Origin: an uncultured Bacteroidales bacterium
GTDB lineage: Bacteria > Bacteroidota > Bacteroidia > Bacteroidales > Muribaculaceae
Assembly: GCA_947175535.1 (NCBI GenBank)
Contig: CAMWNF010000006.1
Coordinates: 1-52,632 of the forward strand
Direction: 5' to 3'
Length of the DNA stretch: 52,632 nt
Shown here: piece after piece, positions 7,201-17,810 of the stretch
Numbering within the stretch: position 1 is the stretch's first letter
Layout: each line of letters begins with the position of its first letter
Translations under genes and position numbers: made by a program
Notes under the pieces: model-generated
Databases searched by the model: none
Seen by the model: only the letters and a program-made list of their open reading frames with translations
What the model was told of the DNA's origin: nothing

Positions 7201-9204
7201 TCAGAGACTGATATTTATCTTGTTACTGGATTTTAGTGTAAAGTGTTGAACCTTACCATTATGGTCTGTTACTGTGACTTTCAGCCTTTCCGGTGAAATT
7301 CGGGTGATATTTATATCGAAGTCTGTGCCGAACGCACGTATATGCTTCAGTTCGGCGAAATTCCAGTCGGTTGGTAACTCAGGTTTAAGTTCGAATCTCT
7401 TGAAACCGGTGGGACGAATGCCGAAAAGCCCCTCTGTGATGACGCGACAGTAGAGTCCGCTTTCGGCAGAAAGATGACGCTGGCTACCTTCTGGCCATGC
7501 TTCGACAGGATAGGGGACATGGTCGCCCAGAAGACGACGGCGTGAGAAATCAGATAGGCGAGGAATGACTTCATCAGGATAACCGGCGTGGAGAGCACCC
7601 CTCAGAGTGTATAGCGTGGCGCGATCCCAGAAGACCGGATAGCCCTGACAGGTCAGCACGCCATCTTCAGTATACATTTCAGGACTGAACAATGCTTTGA
7701 CGGTCTGGTCGGCGCGTTCATCGATATCCATGACAAGCGGGATGCATATCCATGATCTCAGGACATCGTTGCCATCGTAATATCTATACGTGTCAAATCC
7801 CTGGACGTTAGCACCGAAATAACTTTCAATCGCTTTACGCAGTTCCTTAGCCTGACGGCTGTAAGAAGCGAGTTGTTTCGATGGCTTGCCGAGTTCCTTA
7901 CCGAGGTAGACAGCCGAAACCAGAGCATCGTAATATAGCGAGGCTGTGCATAGATTGGCATTTCCGGCTGGGAAGCGACCTTCGAGTTCGTCATGGTCGG
8001 ATATGACGACACCTTCTTCGTTGAGTTTACGTCGGCAATATTCGAGACACCATTCTATAAGTGTCCATAACTCTTCTGACTCAACTTTATCGCCGTGTGC
8101 GAGAGCATATCTTGATGCTCCGTAAGCAAGCATGGCTGCATCGCCGCGGTCACCCGCTCCGTTCCAAATGTCATCTCCTTCGGCAATTATAGAGCTGGGA
8201 ATAGGCTTGTATTCATCATTGATGAAGCGTACGTAGTGGCGGAAGCAGTTAAGCGCGGATTCATTTCCGACATCATATCCGAGGAAGGGGAAAAACGGGT
8301 TGATATATTCAGCCTGATCGTTGCACCACAATGCGGCATAATAACTTTCGCCGCCCGGACCGTGCATATAACCGCCTTTAGTTTTATAGATACTCTCGGC
8401 TCCGCGGATTTTGGCATAGCGGAATTCGGTGTCTATTGCCTTATCAGGAGTATTGAGAATTAGATTGTTGTCGATAATGTCGATAAAAGCCAGTCGTTCA
8501 GCGAGTTCTTCCGTTGCATTTAATTCCAACGGAGTGTCCCCGTTAGCCTTATATGCCTGGATAATCAGTGAAAAATCGGCTGTTTCGCCGGGTTGGAGCG
8601 TTATTGCTCCCGCCCCGTTCACATCGCTTTGGATAACATAGGCTCCGTCAACTCCTTTAGCGGCATCTGTGGTATAAGTCTGTTTCAGTTCTGGCACAAG
8701 AAGTGTTACGTTTTTATCTCCGTTATTGCGGGCGGTGTAAAGTTCTATCATCGCAGGATGCTCCATCGTGGGGAATATTGTGCGACTCAGTTCAACAGAA
8801 GCCCCGTCTGGAGTAATATAGTCTGAAACTACTTTCATCATGCCGTTTAGCTCCACACTTTTCGTTATCGGCGATACTTTCCTGCCGTTAATACGGAGCA
8901 TCGATGCGACGTCGACATCATTGTTGAGCATCAGACTGGCGTGTGTGTCATTGGGAATGGTGCGGAGCATAGGAAAGACGAGTGCGCGGTTAAGTTCGAA
9001 AACAGAACTACTGTCTAAATCCCAATAAAGGACAACAGCCATTTTCTTACCACTCATCTCGACGTGGTCTGCATGAGGCAACCGGTCTTTTGTTACAGAC
9101 ATAGCTATGACTGAACTATCAGGTAAAATACTCCAACGGTCAGAAGCATATATTGCACTTGTAAGACCTAATGCGATTATGAGGCTCAATAATGTTTTTT
9201 TCAT
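7201..9204 (-). CDS. Secreted six-hairpin-type glycoside hydrolase
   Basis: This protein of about 667 residues starts at the ATG at 9204, which gives a clean signal peptide (MKKTLLSLIIALGLTSAIYA). An N-terminal beta-sandwich region spans roughly 25-240. A long alpha-helical part then follows with acidic and aromatic motifs of (alpha/alpha)6 glycosidases: WCNDQAEYINPFFPFLGYD, EGDDIWNGAGDRGDAAML, EGRFPAGNANLC, and YPVEAWPEGSQRHLSAESGLYCRV near the end. A beta-rich tail closes the protein. The catalytic acids cannot be assigned with certainty. It is probably periplasmic and acts on a host or dietary glycan. Another in-frame start 24 bases upstream would bury the signal peptide. The MBL gene follows. 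Confidence 0.7.
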   Translation of the reverse strand: MKKTLLSLIIALGLTSAIYASDRWSILPDSSVIAMSVTKDRLPHADHVEMSGKKMAVVLYWDLDSSSVFELNRALVFPMLRTIPNDTHASLMLNNDVDVASMLRINGRKVSPITKSVELNGMMKVVSDYITPDGASVELSRTIFPTMEHPAMIELYTARNNGDKNVTLLVPELKQTYTTDAAKGVDGAYVIQSDVNGAGAITLQPGETADFSLIIQAYKANGDTPLELNATEELAERLAFIDIIDNNLILNTPDKAIDTEFRYAKIRGAESIYKTKGGYMHGPGGESYYAALWCNDQAEYINPFFPFLGYDVGNESALNCFRHYVRFINDEYKPIPSSIIAEGDDIWNGAGDRGDAAMLAYGASRYALAHGDKVESEELWTLIEWCLEYCRRKLNEEGVVISDHDELEGRFPAGNANLCTASLYYDALVSAVYLGKELGKPSKQLASYSRQAKELRKAIESYFGANVQGFDTYRYYDGNDVLRSWICIPLVMDIDERADQTVKALFSPEMYTEDGVLTCQGYPVFWDRATLYTLRGALHAGYPDEVIPRLSDFSRRRLLGDHVPYPVEAWPEGSQRHLSAESGLYCRVITEGLFGIRPTGFKRFELKPELPTDWNFAELKHIRAFGTDFDINITRISPERLKVTVTDHNGKVQHFTLKSSNKINISL

Positions 9205-9249
9205 CGGTCGAATTAGTTTCTTCAACAAAATTATACAATATTTTCGACC

Positions 9250-9296
9250 TGCAAAAACGGCGGATGCCCTGACTCAATTAAAAATCAGGGCATCCG
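9250..9296 (-). terminator. Intrinsic terminator after the lipoprotein gene
   Basis: Perfect 12-base arms CGGATGCCCTGA (9261-9272) and TCAGGGCATCCG (9285-9296) form a hairpin. Reading on the minus strand, it is followed by CGTTTTTG, a T-run, and so ends the transcript of the 9321-9929 gene. Confidence 0.75.
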
Positions 9297-9320
9297 TTAA
9301 TATCTTGTAATTTCTTTTCT

Positions 9321-9929
9321 TTACATAGCGCGCCGCAAGGTATAATCACGGTCGTGAATTTCGCATGACATTATGCCGTTGCTGACTTTGATGTCAGATA
9401 TTTTATTCAATTGATAGAAGCGGTCGCTCATGGCTTTAGTAATTGATTTCTGCCATTCTGCCGCTGTGGCGTTTGACAGAGAGTCAAGCATCGGCTGCTG
9501 AGTGCCTGTGAGTATGTCGTTCGAGAAAGTCACTCCGTGAGGGTCGACATTAACAGCGAGTGTACTGGGGTCGAGAGTCAGAACGATATCCTCCTCATCG
9601 TCTTTTTCATATGACCATCTGCCTGTGATGACAGCAGTGGCAGCCACGCTGACCTCGTATGGTTGGTTCAAAGCCGACTGTGTCGCTTCGACAGGCTGAT
9701 TGGCGTCTATCACGGCGGAAATCACAACCTCGCCGCTTTCAGCTTTCTTATTGTCGGTTGAAAAACTTATCGAATATGTCGCACTTGCATCGCAAGCGGC
9801 TGATATATTTTCTATACGGGTAGGAGTCGCGGTCCATGTGCCGATAACATCCGGACGGTCAGAGCACGAAGAAAGTGTAATTGCCGCGCTTAAAGGCAGA
9901 ATAAGTGTGAGAAATTTAGGTAGAGTCAT
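9321..9929 (-). CDS. Lipoprotein of unknown function
   Basis: This 202-residue protein has a lipoprotein signal: a hydrophobic leader ending in the lipobox LSSC with the acylated Cys at about residue 23. The mature part begins SDRPDVIGTWTATPTRI and alternates strands (YSISFSTDN, GEVVISAVID, VAATAVITGRWSYEKDDEEDIVLTL), which suggests a lipocalin-like beta barrel such as those seen in many small Bacteroidales lipoproteins. It is likely tethered to the outer membrane or the periplasmic face of the inner membrane. No enzymatic motif is visible. It is bounded downstream by a strong terminator. Confidence 0.75.
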   Translation of the reverse strand: MTLPKFLTLILPLSAAITLSSCSDRPDVIGTWTATPTRIENISAACDASATYSISFSTDNKKAESGEVVISAVIDANQPVEATQSALNQPYEVSVAATAVITGRWSYEKDDEEDIVLTLDPSTLAVNVDPHGVTFSNDILTGTQQPMLDSLSNATAAEWQKSITKAMSDRFYQLNKISDIKVSNGIMSCEIHDRDYTLRRAM

Positions 9930-9983
9930 GATTGATGTCTTTTAATTCTAATTACCCAACAAACTTATCGCGTAAAATGTTCA

Positions 9984-10703
9984 TTACGATTTTTCAGGGA
10001 GTGCTGAAATTATCTGTTCGCGTGATTCTTCGATGAGAGATTTAAGGTCATGACCGTCTGCCGGTGCTTCAATCGGACGATGAATGGTCAGTTTTATATG
10101 TCCCGGTCGAGGTAATATCGCAGTGCGGGGCATAACCTTGAATGCTCCGTCGATGGTAATCGGTACTACGGGCAATCCGAATTCGACAGCCAGTGTATAT
10201 GCACCGCGACGGAAGGCATGCACCTTGCCATCGAGTGTGCGCGCACCTTCAGGAAAGACCACAACTGACATTCCGCCTGCAAGCTGGCGCTCGGCATCCT
10301 GCATTGTGTGACGTATGGCTGCGGGTGTGCGGTTATCGACATAGATATGCCCTGCTTTACGGCAGCTATAACCGACAAGAGGAATTGATTCGAGCCCTTT
10401 TTTCATCATCCACTTGAAGTTATGATTGAGGTAACCGTAGATGGAAAAGATATCGTATGCTCCCTGATGGTTTGCGACAAAGACATAAGAGGTGCCCTTT
10501 GATATATTTTCGCGACCGGTCACCGTAACTCTCACAAACGACATTATGCAGAAGAGCCGCGCCCATATATGGGCTGGCCAGTAGCCCCACCATCTGCCTC
10601 CGAATAATATGGAGCCGACAGATGTCAGTAGAGCGGCTATTATTGTAGCTGTCAGCAGTATCGGCAGCATTATAAATATCTGATAGATGCGGTAAAATAT
10701 CAT
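9984..10703 (-). CDS. plsC: 1-acyl-sn-glycerol-3-phosphate acyltransferase
   Basis: Starting at the ATG at 10703 gives about 239 residues with a membrane-anchoring N-terminus (IYQIFIMLPILLTATIIAALL). The PlsC/LPLAT signature NHQGAYD supplies the catalytic His-x4-Asp, and FPEGART is the second conserved block, with VPITIDG as the third. It adds the second acyl chain in phosphatidic acid synthesis on the cytoplasmic face of the membrane, or acts on a related acceptor. The frame is open for 10 more codons upstream, but the chosen start places the hydrophobic segment at the N-terminus as usual. Confidence 0.88.
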   Translation of the reverse strand: MIFYRIYQIFIMLPILLTATIIAALLTSVGSILFGGRWWGYWPAHIWARLFCIMSFVRVTVTGRENISKGTSYVFVANHQGAYDIFSIYGYLNHNFKWMMKKGLESIPLVGYSCRKAGHIYVDNRTPAAIRHTMQDAERQLAGGMSVVVFPEGARTLDGKVHAFRRGAYTLAVEFGLPVVPITIDGAFKVMPRTAILPRPGHIKLTIHRPIEAPADGHDLKSLIEESREQIISALPEKS

Positions 10704-10741
10704 ATGACTTGATTTATCGGTTTTCGGTTGCAAATGTAATC

Positions 10742-10780
10742 AAAAAAAGTCAGTCAGCGCTTGATCGGGCACTGACTGAC
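10742..10780 (-). terminator. Intrinsic terminator after clpC
   Basis: The arms GTCAGTCAG (10749-10757) and CTGACTGAC (10772-10780) pair perfectly. Reading on the minus strand they are followed by a run of seven T, just past the clpC stop at 10802. The plus-strand side is also T-rich, so it may act in both directions. Confidence 0.8.
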
Positions 10781-10801
10781 ATGTTATTTTTCTATAATCG
10801 A

Positions 10802-13387
10802 TTATTTTTCTTTGCTTTCGCTTTCCGTTTCTACCGTTTCCGGCTCAGACACCTCAGCGACTATGCGGGTGACAATCTTATCATTTTCCTTGTCATAGTT
10901 CACTTCAACAAGATTACCAGGAAGCATCGCGGCTGTGATGATTAGCTCGGCAAGCTCATCTTCGAGATATTTCTGGATTGCTCGTTTGAGCGGGCGTGCA
11001 CCGAATTGTATATCATAGCCTTTCGATGCGATAAACTCTTTCGCCTCTTCCGATAGCTTGAGTTTATAGCCCAGTCCTTCGAGACGGCGGGTGAAGCCTG
11101 CAAGCTCGATATCTATAATCTTGAAGATTGACTCTTTGTTGAGCTGGTCAAACATTATTATATCGTCGATACGGTTGAGGAATTCGGGAGAGAACGCCTT
11201 GTTGAGAGCCTTCTGAAGCACCCCGTGGGTGAATTCCTTGCTTATCTCCTTGGTCGTGAAGCCGACGCCTGCACCGAAATCCTTCAGTTGACGTGTACCG
11301 ATATTCGACGTCATTATTATTATAGTGTTCTTAAAATCGATGCGGCGTCCGAGACTGTCGGTGAGTCTGCCTTCGTCCATTACCTGAAGAAGAAGGTTGA
11401 ACACATCGGGGTGGGCTTTCTCGATTTCGTCAAGCAAAACGACAGAGTAGGGGTGACGGCGCACCTTTTCGGTGAGCTGACCGCCTTCTTCGTATCCTAC
11501 ATATCCGGGAGGCGCACCGACAAGACGAGACACGGTGAATTTTTCCATATATTCGCTCATGTCAATTCGTATCAGCGTGTCTGCCGAGTCAAACAGATAT
11601 TCCGCGAGCTTTTTGGCAAGGTGGGTTTTACCTACGCCTGTCGGACCGAGGAACATGAAAGTGCCGATAGGTTTGTTGGGGTCTTTCAGACCGATTCGGT
11701 TACGGTGGATAGCCTTCACAATCTTTGCAACCGCTTCGTCCTGACCTATGATGGCGCGTTTGAGAGTCGGAGCCATCTCAAGCAGACGGATGCCTTCTGC
11801 CTGAGCGATACGCTGAACGGGCACACCGGTCATCATCGCCACAACTTCGGCAATCTGTTCTTCATCGACCGTCTGGCGGTGTTCGGCGAGTTCTTTTTCC
11901 CATGCCGCGGTCAGTTCGTCCAGTTTCACGCTGAGTTCCTGCGCTTTGTTGCGCCATTCTGCGGCTGCGTTGTAGTTAGAGGCTCGGGCGGCCTCCTGTT
12001 TGCGCTGCTGCGCTTCGTCGATTTCACGTTCGAGATTTTCAATCTCTTCCGGAACTGCCACATTAATTATATGTACGCGCGAGCCGGCTTCGTCGAGAGC
12101 ATCGATAGCCTTGTCGGGGAAGTTACGGTCGGTGATATAGCGGTCGGTGAGTTTCACGCAGGCATCAAGGGCAGCATCGGTATAAGTTACATTGTGATGC
12201 GCTTCATACTGAGCCTTGATGTTTTCGAGTATCTGGCGTGTCTCCTCTGCCGAAGTCGGTTCGACCATGACTTTCTGGAAACGGCGTTCGAGTGCGCCGT
12301 CTTTTTCGATGTTCTTGCGGTATTCATCGAGGGTTGTAGCTCCAATGCACTGCAGTTCGCCGCGTGCAAGAGCCGGCTTGAGCATATTTGCAGCGTCCAT
12401 CGACCCTTGAGTGTTTCCGGCACCGACGATTGTGTGGATTTCGTCGATGAAAAGAATCACATTGGGATTCTTCGAAAGCTCGTTGAGTATGGCTTTGATG
12501 CGTTCTTCGAATTCGCCGCGATACTTTGTTCCGGCGACGATAGCAGCCATATCAAGCGACACAACGCGTTTGTCGAAAAGTATACGTGGCACCTGGCGTT
12601 TCACAATTCTTAATGCCAGACCCTCGACGATGGCGGATTTACCGACACCCGGCTCACCGATAAGCACCGGATTGTTCTTTTTACGGCGGCTGAGAATCTG
12701 GGCAAGACGTTCGATTTCAGTTTCGCGACCTACAACAGGGTCGAGCTGGTTTTCAGCAGCTGCACGGGTCATGTCATGACCGAACTTGTCAAGTACAGGT
12801 GTGTCGGTCGAGCCGCTACGGCTGCGTTTACCTTTGGTCTGAGATGACTTGTAGCCGCTTTGTGAAGACGATTCTTCGGATGATTTCGGCATATCTTCGT
12901 CATCATCGTCGCTGATGAAGTCCGAACCGGCTACCGGTGTCGACTGTGCTTCACGGGCAAGGCTCAGAAGTTTATCATACGTTACGCCGGCGTTAAGGAA
13001 GGGTTGCATATATTTCATATTCTGAACTTCGTAGTTATGGAAAAGCGCCAGCAGGATATGGATTGTGTCGACTGGCTGAGATTTCATCAGACGCGCCTCA
13101 AGCACGCTGAGTTTGACTATGCGATTGGTGAGGTCGCTGACACTCAGTTCCTTGATAGGTCCGTTTGACTCGTTGAAAAGATATTCGTCGAGTTGCTGCT
13201 TCAATTCATACGCAGACGCTGATGTTGACGCCTTCTCAATCATACGGCTCGGAGCGCTTTCCATTTCAGACAGCATCGCAATCAGCAGATGCGCAGGGCT
13301 GATACTGCTGTTGTTGTGCCGCAGCGCTTCCTTCTTGCTTCGTTCGAGCAGGCGTTGGATATCGCTTGAGAAATTATTGTCCATCAT
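10802..13387 (-). CDS. clpC: ClpC-type AAA+ unfoldase of the Clp protease
   Basis: This 861-residue protein has the ClpC/ClpB layout. A Clp-N double repeat (about 5-145) is followed by an acidic and serine-rich linker ([16 protein letters not shown]). AAA+ domain 1 has Walker A GEPGVGKS near 244-251 and Walker [11 protein letters not shown] short coiled middle region ([19 protein letters not shown]) comes next, with AAA+ domain 2 behind it (Walker [10 protein letters not shown] near 590) and a C-terminal D2-small domain. The middle region is too short for ClpB, so ClpC is preferred. It would feed unfolded substrates to ClpP. Two adjacent ATGs (13387 and 13384) are both possible starts. It is transcribed alone and ends at a strong terminator. 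Confidence 0.93.
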   Translation of the reverse strand: MMDNNFSSDIQRLLERSKKEALRHNNSSISPAHLLIAMLSEMESAPSRMIEKASTSASAYELKQQLDEYLFNESNGPIKELSVSDLTNRIVKLSVLEARLMKSQPVDTIHILLALFHNYEVQNMKYMQPFLNAGVTYDKLLSLAREAQSTPVAGSDFISDDDDEDMPKSSEESSSQSGYKSSQTKGKRSRSGSTDTPVLDKFGHDMTRAAAENQLDPVVGRETEIERLAQILSRRKKNNPVLIGEPGVGKSAIVEGLALRIVKRQVPRILFDKRVVSLDMAAIVAGTKYRGEFEERIKAILNELSKNPNVILFIDEIHTIVGAGNTQGSMDAANMLKPALARGELQCIGATTLDEYRKNIEKDGALERRFQKVMVEPTSAEETRQILENIKAQYEAHHNVTYTDAALDACVKLTDRYITDRNFPDKAIDALDEAGSRVHIINVAVPEEIENLEREIDEAQQRKQEAARASNYNAAAEWRNKAQELSVKLDELTAAWEKELAEHRQTVDEEQIAEVVAMMTGVPVQRIAQAEGIRLLEMAPTLKRAIIGQDEAVAKIVKAIHRNRIGLKDPNKPIGTFMFLGPTGVGKTHLAKKLAEYLFDSADTLIRIDMSEYMEKFTVSRLVGAPPGYVGYEEGGQLTEKVRRHPYSVVLLDEIEKAHPDVFNLLLQVMDEGRLTDSLGRRIDFKNTIIIMTSNIGTRQLKDFGAGVGFTTKEISKEFTHGVLQKALNKAFSPEFLNRIDDIIMFDQLNKESIFKIIDIELAGFTRRLEGLGYKLKLSEEAKEFIASKGYDIQFGARPLKRAIQKYLEDELAELIITAAMLPGNLVEVNYDKENDKIVTRIVAEVSEPETVETESESKEK

Positions 13388-13494
13388 CGTTTATACAGTG
13401 TTTTTAATTTTGGAATGAGACATTCGTTTATTTAATTCCTTGCAATAACTGTGCCAAGAATGGTTAAACGAATTGTCCTGACATATATTTATAA

Positions 13495-13502
13495 CAAAGT
13501 TA
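13495..13502 (-). promoter_or_regulatory. Bacteroidales -7 box for clpC
   Basis: The minus strand reads TAACTTTG (TAnnTTTG). Transcription would start near 13488, giving a leader of about 100 bases before clpC. No CtsR/HrcA-type operator is evident. Confidence 0.45.
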
Positions 13503-13629
13503 CCGATTTTTGTTCACTCTTCATAGTCGCCCTGTGTCAAAAATAAATAAAACATGCTAATATATCACATCCGCAACAAAACGTTTCTTGTGGTGTTTAT
13601 ATTGAAAATATCTTAATTTTTAATTTGTT

Positions 13630-13848
13630 ATGGCATTACTTTGGATTGGGATAGTGATATTTATAATCGGCGTTATCGTTAGGAATATATTTAAAATCAA
13701 ATGTTATAACGATTTACGTGCTAACGCTCACACCGACATGGAGCAGCAGGAAATCAAAGCCCGTTACCGCCCGAAGATTTTCATTGGTTTAGGCATAGAA
13801 ATTCTCGGCGTCATTCTAATCTTTTTGACCATCTTGTTTAATACCTGA
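13630..13848 (+). CDS. Small two-helix membrane protein
   Basis: This 72-residue protein has a first transmembrane helix at about 2-19 (ALLWIGIVIFIIGVIVRNI), a central charged segment with MEQQEIKARYRPK, and a second helix at about 50-70 (IFIGLGIEILGVILIFLTIL). It is unrelated in sequence to anything I can name. It stands alone on the plus strand between clpC and the panC leader. The local sequence is AT-rich upstream. Confidence 0.6.
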   Translation: MALLWIGIVIFIIGVIVRNIFKIKCYNDLRANAHTDMEQQEIKARYRPKIFIGLGIEILGVILIFLTILFNT

Positions 13849-14288
13849 TTTTGCTCCGCAAATAATTGGGCATCACTGATTAGCGAAGCAAATCGCCGTT
13901 TTAACCCAAGTTAAGACGGACAGTCCTGCGAAAACACTAAACATCATATCGATTTACCCTATAACTTTGCAACCGAAAACCATTGGTCATGGCTTGTGGG
14001 GGGCTCTAACCGATGTGTAATAATGAGAGCGATAACCGAAGTCTAACTAAATTCTATCAACATTGTTCAACTCACTAAAAACTGTTCGCCTATAAGCTAA
14101 ACAACTGAAATATAAAATAATTGTCACGTCGGTTAATGCACATAGGCGTGATATGGAACAACAAACTGTCATCTTCTTGCATATATTATTGTGGTCGGTT
14201 TGCATGGTTGGCGGGAAATGTTTAATTTTGCACCTTGATTAAAAGGACATAATATTCCTTTGTTATAGTTTTTTTGTTACAGACAGAA
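13849..14288 (+). other. Intergenic region of 440 bases before panC
   Basis: No convincing gene is present. Two Bacteroidales promoter boxes are visible: TAACTTTG at 13962-13969 and TAATTTTG at 14223-14230. The second serves panC. The first would make a transcript of over 300 bases before panC, so it is either a second panC promoter with a long leader or the promoter of a small RNA. The best short ORF begins at about 14153 (29 codons), but it runs over the proximal panC promoter and is not supported. Confidence 0.4.
14223..14230 (+). promoter_or_regulatory. Bacteroidales -7 box for panC-panD
   Basis: TAATTTTG matches TAnnTTTG and predicts initiation near 14237, about 50 bases before the panC ATG at 14289. 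Confidence 0.5.
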
Positions 14289-15131
14289 ATGAATGTCATA
14301 AGAACAGTCAAGGAGCTGCGTCAGGCTGTCGCCGAGGCTAAGGCGGCAGGTATGAAGGTGGGACTCGTTCCCACGATGGGCGCTTTGCATGCAGGACATG
14401 TATCATTAATAGATCGCGCACGTCGTGAATGCGACTTTGTGGTGGTCAGCGACTTTGTAAATCCCACTCAATTCAATAATCAGCAGGATCTTCTGACTTA
14501 TCCGCGGACTGAAGAGGCGGACTGTGAGAAGATGGAGCGCGCCGGTGTCGACGTAGCTTTCATTCCGACAGTCGAGGAGATATATCCCGAACCTGATACC
14601 CGTCAGTTTGACCTCGGTCCGGTCGCAGAGGTAATGGAAGGAGCGATGCGTCCGGGTCATTTCAACGGTGTGGCTCAGATTGTCAGTAAACTGTTTGCCA
14701 TTGTCGAACCAGATAAAGCATATTTCGGCGAAAAAGATTTTCAGCAGATTGCAGTAATCCGTCGCATGGTAGAACTTGAGGGCTTCTCGTTGGAGATTGT
14801 CGACTGCCCTATAATGCGCGAGCCTGACGGTCTCGCCATGAGTTCGCGAAACGTGCGTCTTGATGCCGAACATCGTGCGCTTGCCCCGGCAATAAACAGG
14901 GTATTGCGAGAATCTCTTGATTATGCTAAAAAACATACTGTCGCTGAAACCGAGCGTTTTGTTACAGATAAAATCAACTCGACAGGCGATCTTGAGACTG
15001 AATATTACCGTATTGTCGATGCGCTCACTATGCAGCCCGTCGACCCTCAGGCAAAACCGGCAAAAGGAATGGTCGGATGTGTGACGGTCTACTGTGGTGG
15101 AGTGCGTCTGATTGATAACATTAAATATTGA
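14289..15131 (+). CDS. panC: Pantothenate synthetase
   Basis: This protein of about 280 residues joins pantoate and beta-alanine with ATP to make pantothenate. The nucleotide-binding PTMGALHAGHVSLI (HxGH motif) is near the N-terminus, followed by NPTQFN, the GEKDFQQ block and the KMSKS-like MSSRNVRL. The ATG at 14289 is preferred over an in-frame TTG 15 bases earlier because it matches the family N-terminus. panD follows 18 bases after the stop, so the beta-alanine supplier and user are co-transcribed. Confidence 0.96.
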   Translation: MNVIRTVKELRQAVAEAKAAGMKVGLVPTMGALHAGHVSLIDRARRECDFVVVSDFVNPTQFNNQQDLLTYPRTEEADCEKMERAGVDVAFIPTVEEIYPEPDTRQFDLGPVAEVMEGAMRPGHFNGVAQIVSKLFAIVEPDKAYFGEKDFQQIAVIRRMVELEGFSLEIVDCPIMREPDGLAMSSRNVRLDAEHRALAPAINRVLRESLDYAKKHTVAETERFVTDKINSTGDLETEYYRIVDALTMQPVDPQAKPAKGMVGCVTVYCGGVRLIDNIKY

Positions 15132-15149
15132 GAATTCATATCGGAAACC

Positions 15150-15500
15150 ATGAATATCGAAGTATTGAAATCAAAAATTCATCGTGTCACTGTCACCGAG
15201 GCATGCCTCGACTATATCGGCAGTATAACTATCGATGAAGACCTTATGGACGCTGCGGGTATAATTGCCGGCGAGCGTGTCTATATAGTCGATAATAATA
15301 ACGGGGCGAGACTTGACACATATACTATACCCGGCGAACGTGGCAGCGGGGTTGTATGTCTCAACGGAGCGGCAGCGCGTATGGTCCAGCCAGGCGACAT
15401 AGTGATAATAATGAGCTATGCCTCAATGCCCATTGAAGAAGCCCGCACCTTCAAGCCTAAGGTAATATTCCCCGACACGGCGACAAACCGTCTTGTCTGA
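15150..15500 (+). CDS. panD: Aspartate 1-decarboxylase proenzyme
   Basis: This 116-residue pyruvoyl enzyme converts aspartate to beta-alanine for pantothenate. The self-cleavage site Gly-Ser is seen in [10 protein letters not shown] near residues 24-25, where Ser becomes the pyruvoyl group; [13 protein letters not shown]-like and [12 protein letters not shown] segments match the family. It is of normal length. It lies directly behind panC and 44 bases before ffh. Confidence 0.96.
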   Translation: MNIEVLKSKIHRVTVTEACLDYIGSITIDEDLMDAAGIIAGERVYIVDNNNGARLDTYTIPGERGSGVVCLNGAAARMVQPGDIVIIMSYASMPIEEARTFKPKVIFPDTATNRLV

Positions 15501-15544
15501 AAAGTCAATCAAGAATAAATCATCATCACCCATATCACTGATAT

Positions 15545-16882
15545 ATGTTTGAAAATCTAAGCGACAGATTAGAGAGAAGTTTCAAACTTCTGAAAGGTCA
15601 AGGTAAAATCACTGAAATCAACGTTGCCGAGACACTAAAGGACGTGCGCCGTGCGCTCGTCGATGCCGACGTCAACTACAAAGTGGCGAAAACATTCACC
15701 GACAACGTTAAGCAGAAGGCTCTCGGTCAGAATGTAATCAACGCCATTAAGCCGAGCGAGCTTATGGTTAAGATTGTCCATGATGAACTTACGTCACTTA
15801 TGGGAGGTGATGTCACACCTCTTAATCTTTCAGGCAAGCCTGCGATTATCCTTATGTCGGGTCTTCAGGGTTCAGGAAAGACCACTTTTTCGGGTAAACT
15901 TGCCAAGAAGCTCAAAAGTGAGAAGGGCATGCGTCCGTTGCTCGTTGCGTGCGACGTTTATCGTCCCGCGGCGATTGACCAACTGAAAGTCCTCGGCGAA
16001 TCAATCAATGTTCCGGTATATTCTGAGGAAGGGAATAAAAATCCTGTCGAAATAGCTAAGAATGCTATTGATTATGCCAAGCGTAACAGCCATGACCTCG
16101 TAATTGTCGATACGGCAGGTCGTCTGGCTGTCGACGAACAGATGATGGATGAAATCGAAGCGATTAAAAATGCCATCAAACCGACAGAAATCCTGTTCGT
16201 CGTCGACTCTATGACCGGTCAGGACGCGGTCAACACAGCCAAGACCTTCAATGACCGACTTGATTTCGGTGGCGTAGTGCTCACCAAGCTCGACGGTGAT
16301 ACCCGCGGTGGTGCTGCACTGTCAATTAGAAGCGTAGTTGACAAACCAATCAAGTTTGTCGGCACGGGCGAAAGTCTCGACGGTCTCGATGCATTCCATC
16401 CCTCGCGTATGGCTGACCGTATTCTTGGCATGGGTGATATCGTCTCTCTTGTTGAAAAGGCTCAGCAACAGTATGATGAGAAAGAAGCGGCTGAGATTGC
16501 TGCCAAATTGCGTAAGAACCAGTTCACTTTCAATGATTTCCTGAAACAGATTCAGCAAATCAAGAAAATGGGTAATATCAAGGATCTTGCATCAATGATT
16601 CCCGGCGTCGGAAAGGCTATCCGCGATATTGATATTGATAATGATGCTTTCAAAGGGGTTGAGGCGATAATTATGTCTATGACTCCTTACGAGCGTGAAC
16701 ATCCCGAGGTTATCAACGGTAGCCGCCGTCAGCGTATCGCTAAAGGTTCGGGAACATCTGCCCAGGACGTAAACCGTCTGCTCAAGCAGTTCGACGATAT
16801 GCGCAAGATGATGCGTGCCGCAACGACAATGCGTAATCCCATGAAGATGATGCAACAGATGCGCAAAGCTAAGCGCCGCTGA
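15545..16882 (+). CDS. ffh: Signal recognition particle protein
   Basis: This 445-residue SRP54 homologue binds 4.5S RNA and signal peptides and delivers ribosomes to the membrane with FtsY. The N domain is at the start, the G domain has GLQGSGKTT (106-114), DVYRPAA, DTAGR and TKLDGD, and the methionine-rich M domain ends the protein ([27 protein letters not shown]). The C-terminal tail is basic, as usual in Bacteroidetes. It sits between panD and folD in a likely shared transcript. Confidence 0.97.
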   Translation: MFENLSDRLERSFKLLKGQGKITEINVAETLKDVRRALVDADVNYKVAKTFTDNVKQKALGQNVINAIKPSELMVKIVHDELTSLMGGDVTPLNLSGKPAIILMSGLQGSGKTTFSGKLAKKLKSEKGMRPLLVACDVYRPAAIDQLKVLGESINVPVYSEEGNKNPVEIAKNAIDYAKRNSHDLVIVDTAGRLAVDEQMMDEIEAIKNAIKPTEILFVVDSMTGQDAVNTAKTFNDRLDFGGVVLTKLDGDTRGGAALSIRSVVDKPIKFVGTGESLDGLDAFHPSRMADRILGMGDIVSLVEKAQQQYDEKEAAEIAAKLRKNQFTFNDFLKQIQQIKKMGNIKDLASMIPGVGKAIRDIDIDNDAFKGVEAIIMSMTPYEREHPEVINGSRRQRIAKGSGTSAQDVNRLLKQFDDMRKMMRAATTMRNPMKMMQQMRKAKRR

Positions 16883-16917
16883 TAGATAAAAGTATTCATA
16901 TAAGAAAAAAGCACATT

Positions 16918-17793
16918 ATGCAACTGATTGACGGAAAGAAAACATCAACCGAAATCAAACAGGAGATAGCAGCGGAAGTGGCTGCCATGGTCGCTGATGG
17001 AAAACGTCGCCCTCATCTTGCGGCTATACTTGTAGGTCACGACGGCGGTAGCGAGACTTATGTCGCAAACAAGGTCAAGTCATGCGCTGAATGCGGTTTC
17101 GAATCAACTCTGCTGCGTTTTGAAGATGATATCACAGAAGAGCAGTTACTCGCCGAAGTCCGCAAACTCAACGACAACCCTGAGATTGACGGTTTTATTG
17201 TCCAACTTCCGTTGCCGAAACACATTGACGAACAACGCGTGATTGAGACTGTTAATCCCGATAAGGATGTAGACGGTTTTCATCCTGTCAATGTCGGTCG
17301 TCTTTCAATCGGTTTACCCGGTTTCAAATCTGCCACTCCTGCCGGAATTATTGAACTTCTCCGTCGTTACAATATTCCGACCTCTGGTAAACACGTCGTT
17401 GTCATCGGACGCAGTAATATTGTCGGTAAGCCGGTCGCATCATTACTAATGCAAAAAGGCAACCCTGGCGATGCCACAGTGACAGTCTGCCACAGCCGAA
17501 CTACCAACCTGCCGGAAATTACCCGTCAGGCAGACATAATTATCGCTGCGCTCGGAAAACCCGGTTTTGTAACGGCGGATATGGTTAAAGATGGTGCGAC
17601 CGTCATTGACGTAGGTACTACCCGCGTTCCTGATGCTACCCGCAAGAGCGGTTTCCGTCTGAGCGGTGATGTGGATTTTGAAAATGTAGCACCGAAATGT
17701 GCGTTCATTACTCCCGTTCCCGGTGGAGTAGGACCTATGACAATCTGCAGTCTGATGCTCAACACGCTCCAGGCTGCCAAGCAACGCCGCTAA
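16918..17793 (+). CDS. folD: Bifunctional methylenetetrahydrofolate dehydrogenase/cyclohydrolase
   Basis: This 291-residue enzyme interconverts 5,10-methylene-, methenyl- and 10-formyl-tetrahydrofolate. It shows the Tyr-x3-Lys pair in SETYVANK (residues 46-52), [12 protein letters not shown], the [13 protein letters not shown] block, the NADP-binding [12 protein letters not shown] and the terminal [10 protein letters not shown]. It lies 35 bases after ffh. Confidence 0.97.
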   Translation: MQLIDGKKTSTEIKQEIAAEVAAMVADGKRRPHLAAILVGHDGGSETYVANKVKSCAECGFESTLLRFEDDITEEQLLAEVRKLNDNPEIDGFIVQLPLPKHIDEQRVIETVNPDKDVDGFHPVNVGRLSIGLPGFKSATPAGIIELLRRYNIPTSGKHVVVIGRSNIVGKPVASLLMQKGNPGDATVTVCHSRTTNLPEITRQADIIIAALGKPGFVTADMVKDGATVIDVGTTRVPDATRKSGFRLSGDVDFENVAPKCAFITPVPGGVGPMTICSLMLNTLQAAKQRR

Positions 17794-17810
17794 ATAGCTG
17801 ATAGACATTC

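Noticed and set aside
11225-12613. Long plus-strand ORF of 462 codons opposite clpC
   Set aside because: It is an antisense shadow of the highly conserved clpC gene, with Cys/His/Phe-rich composition and no family features.
14406-14936. Minus-strand ORF inside panC
   Set aside because: It lies entirely within a certain gene and shows no independent promoter or family resemblance.
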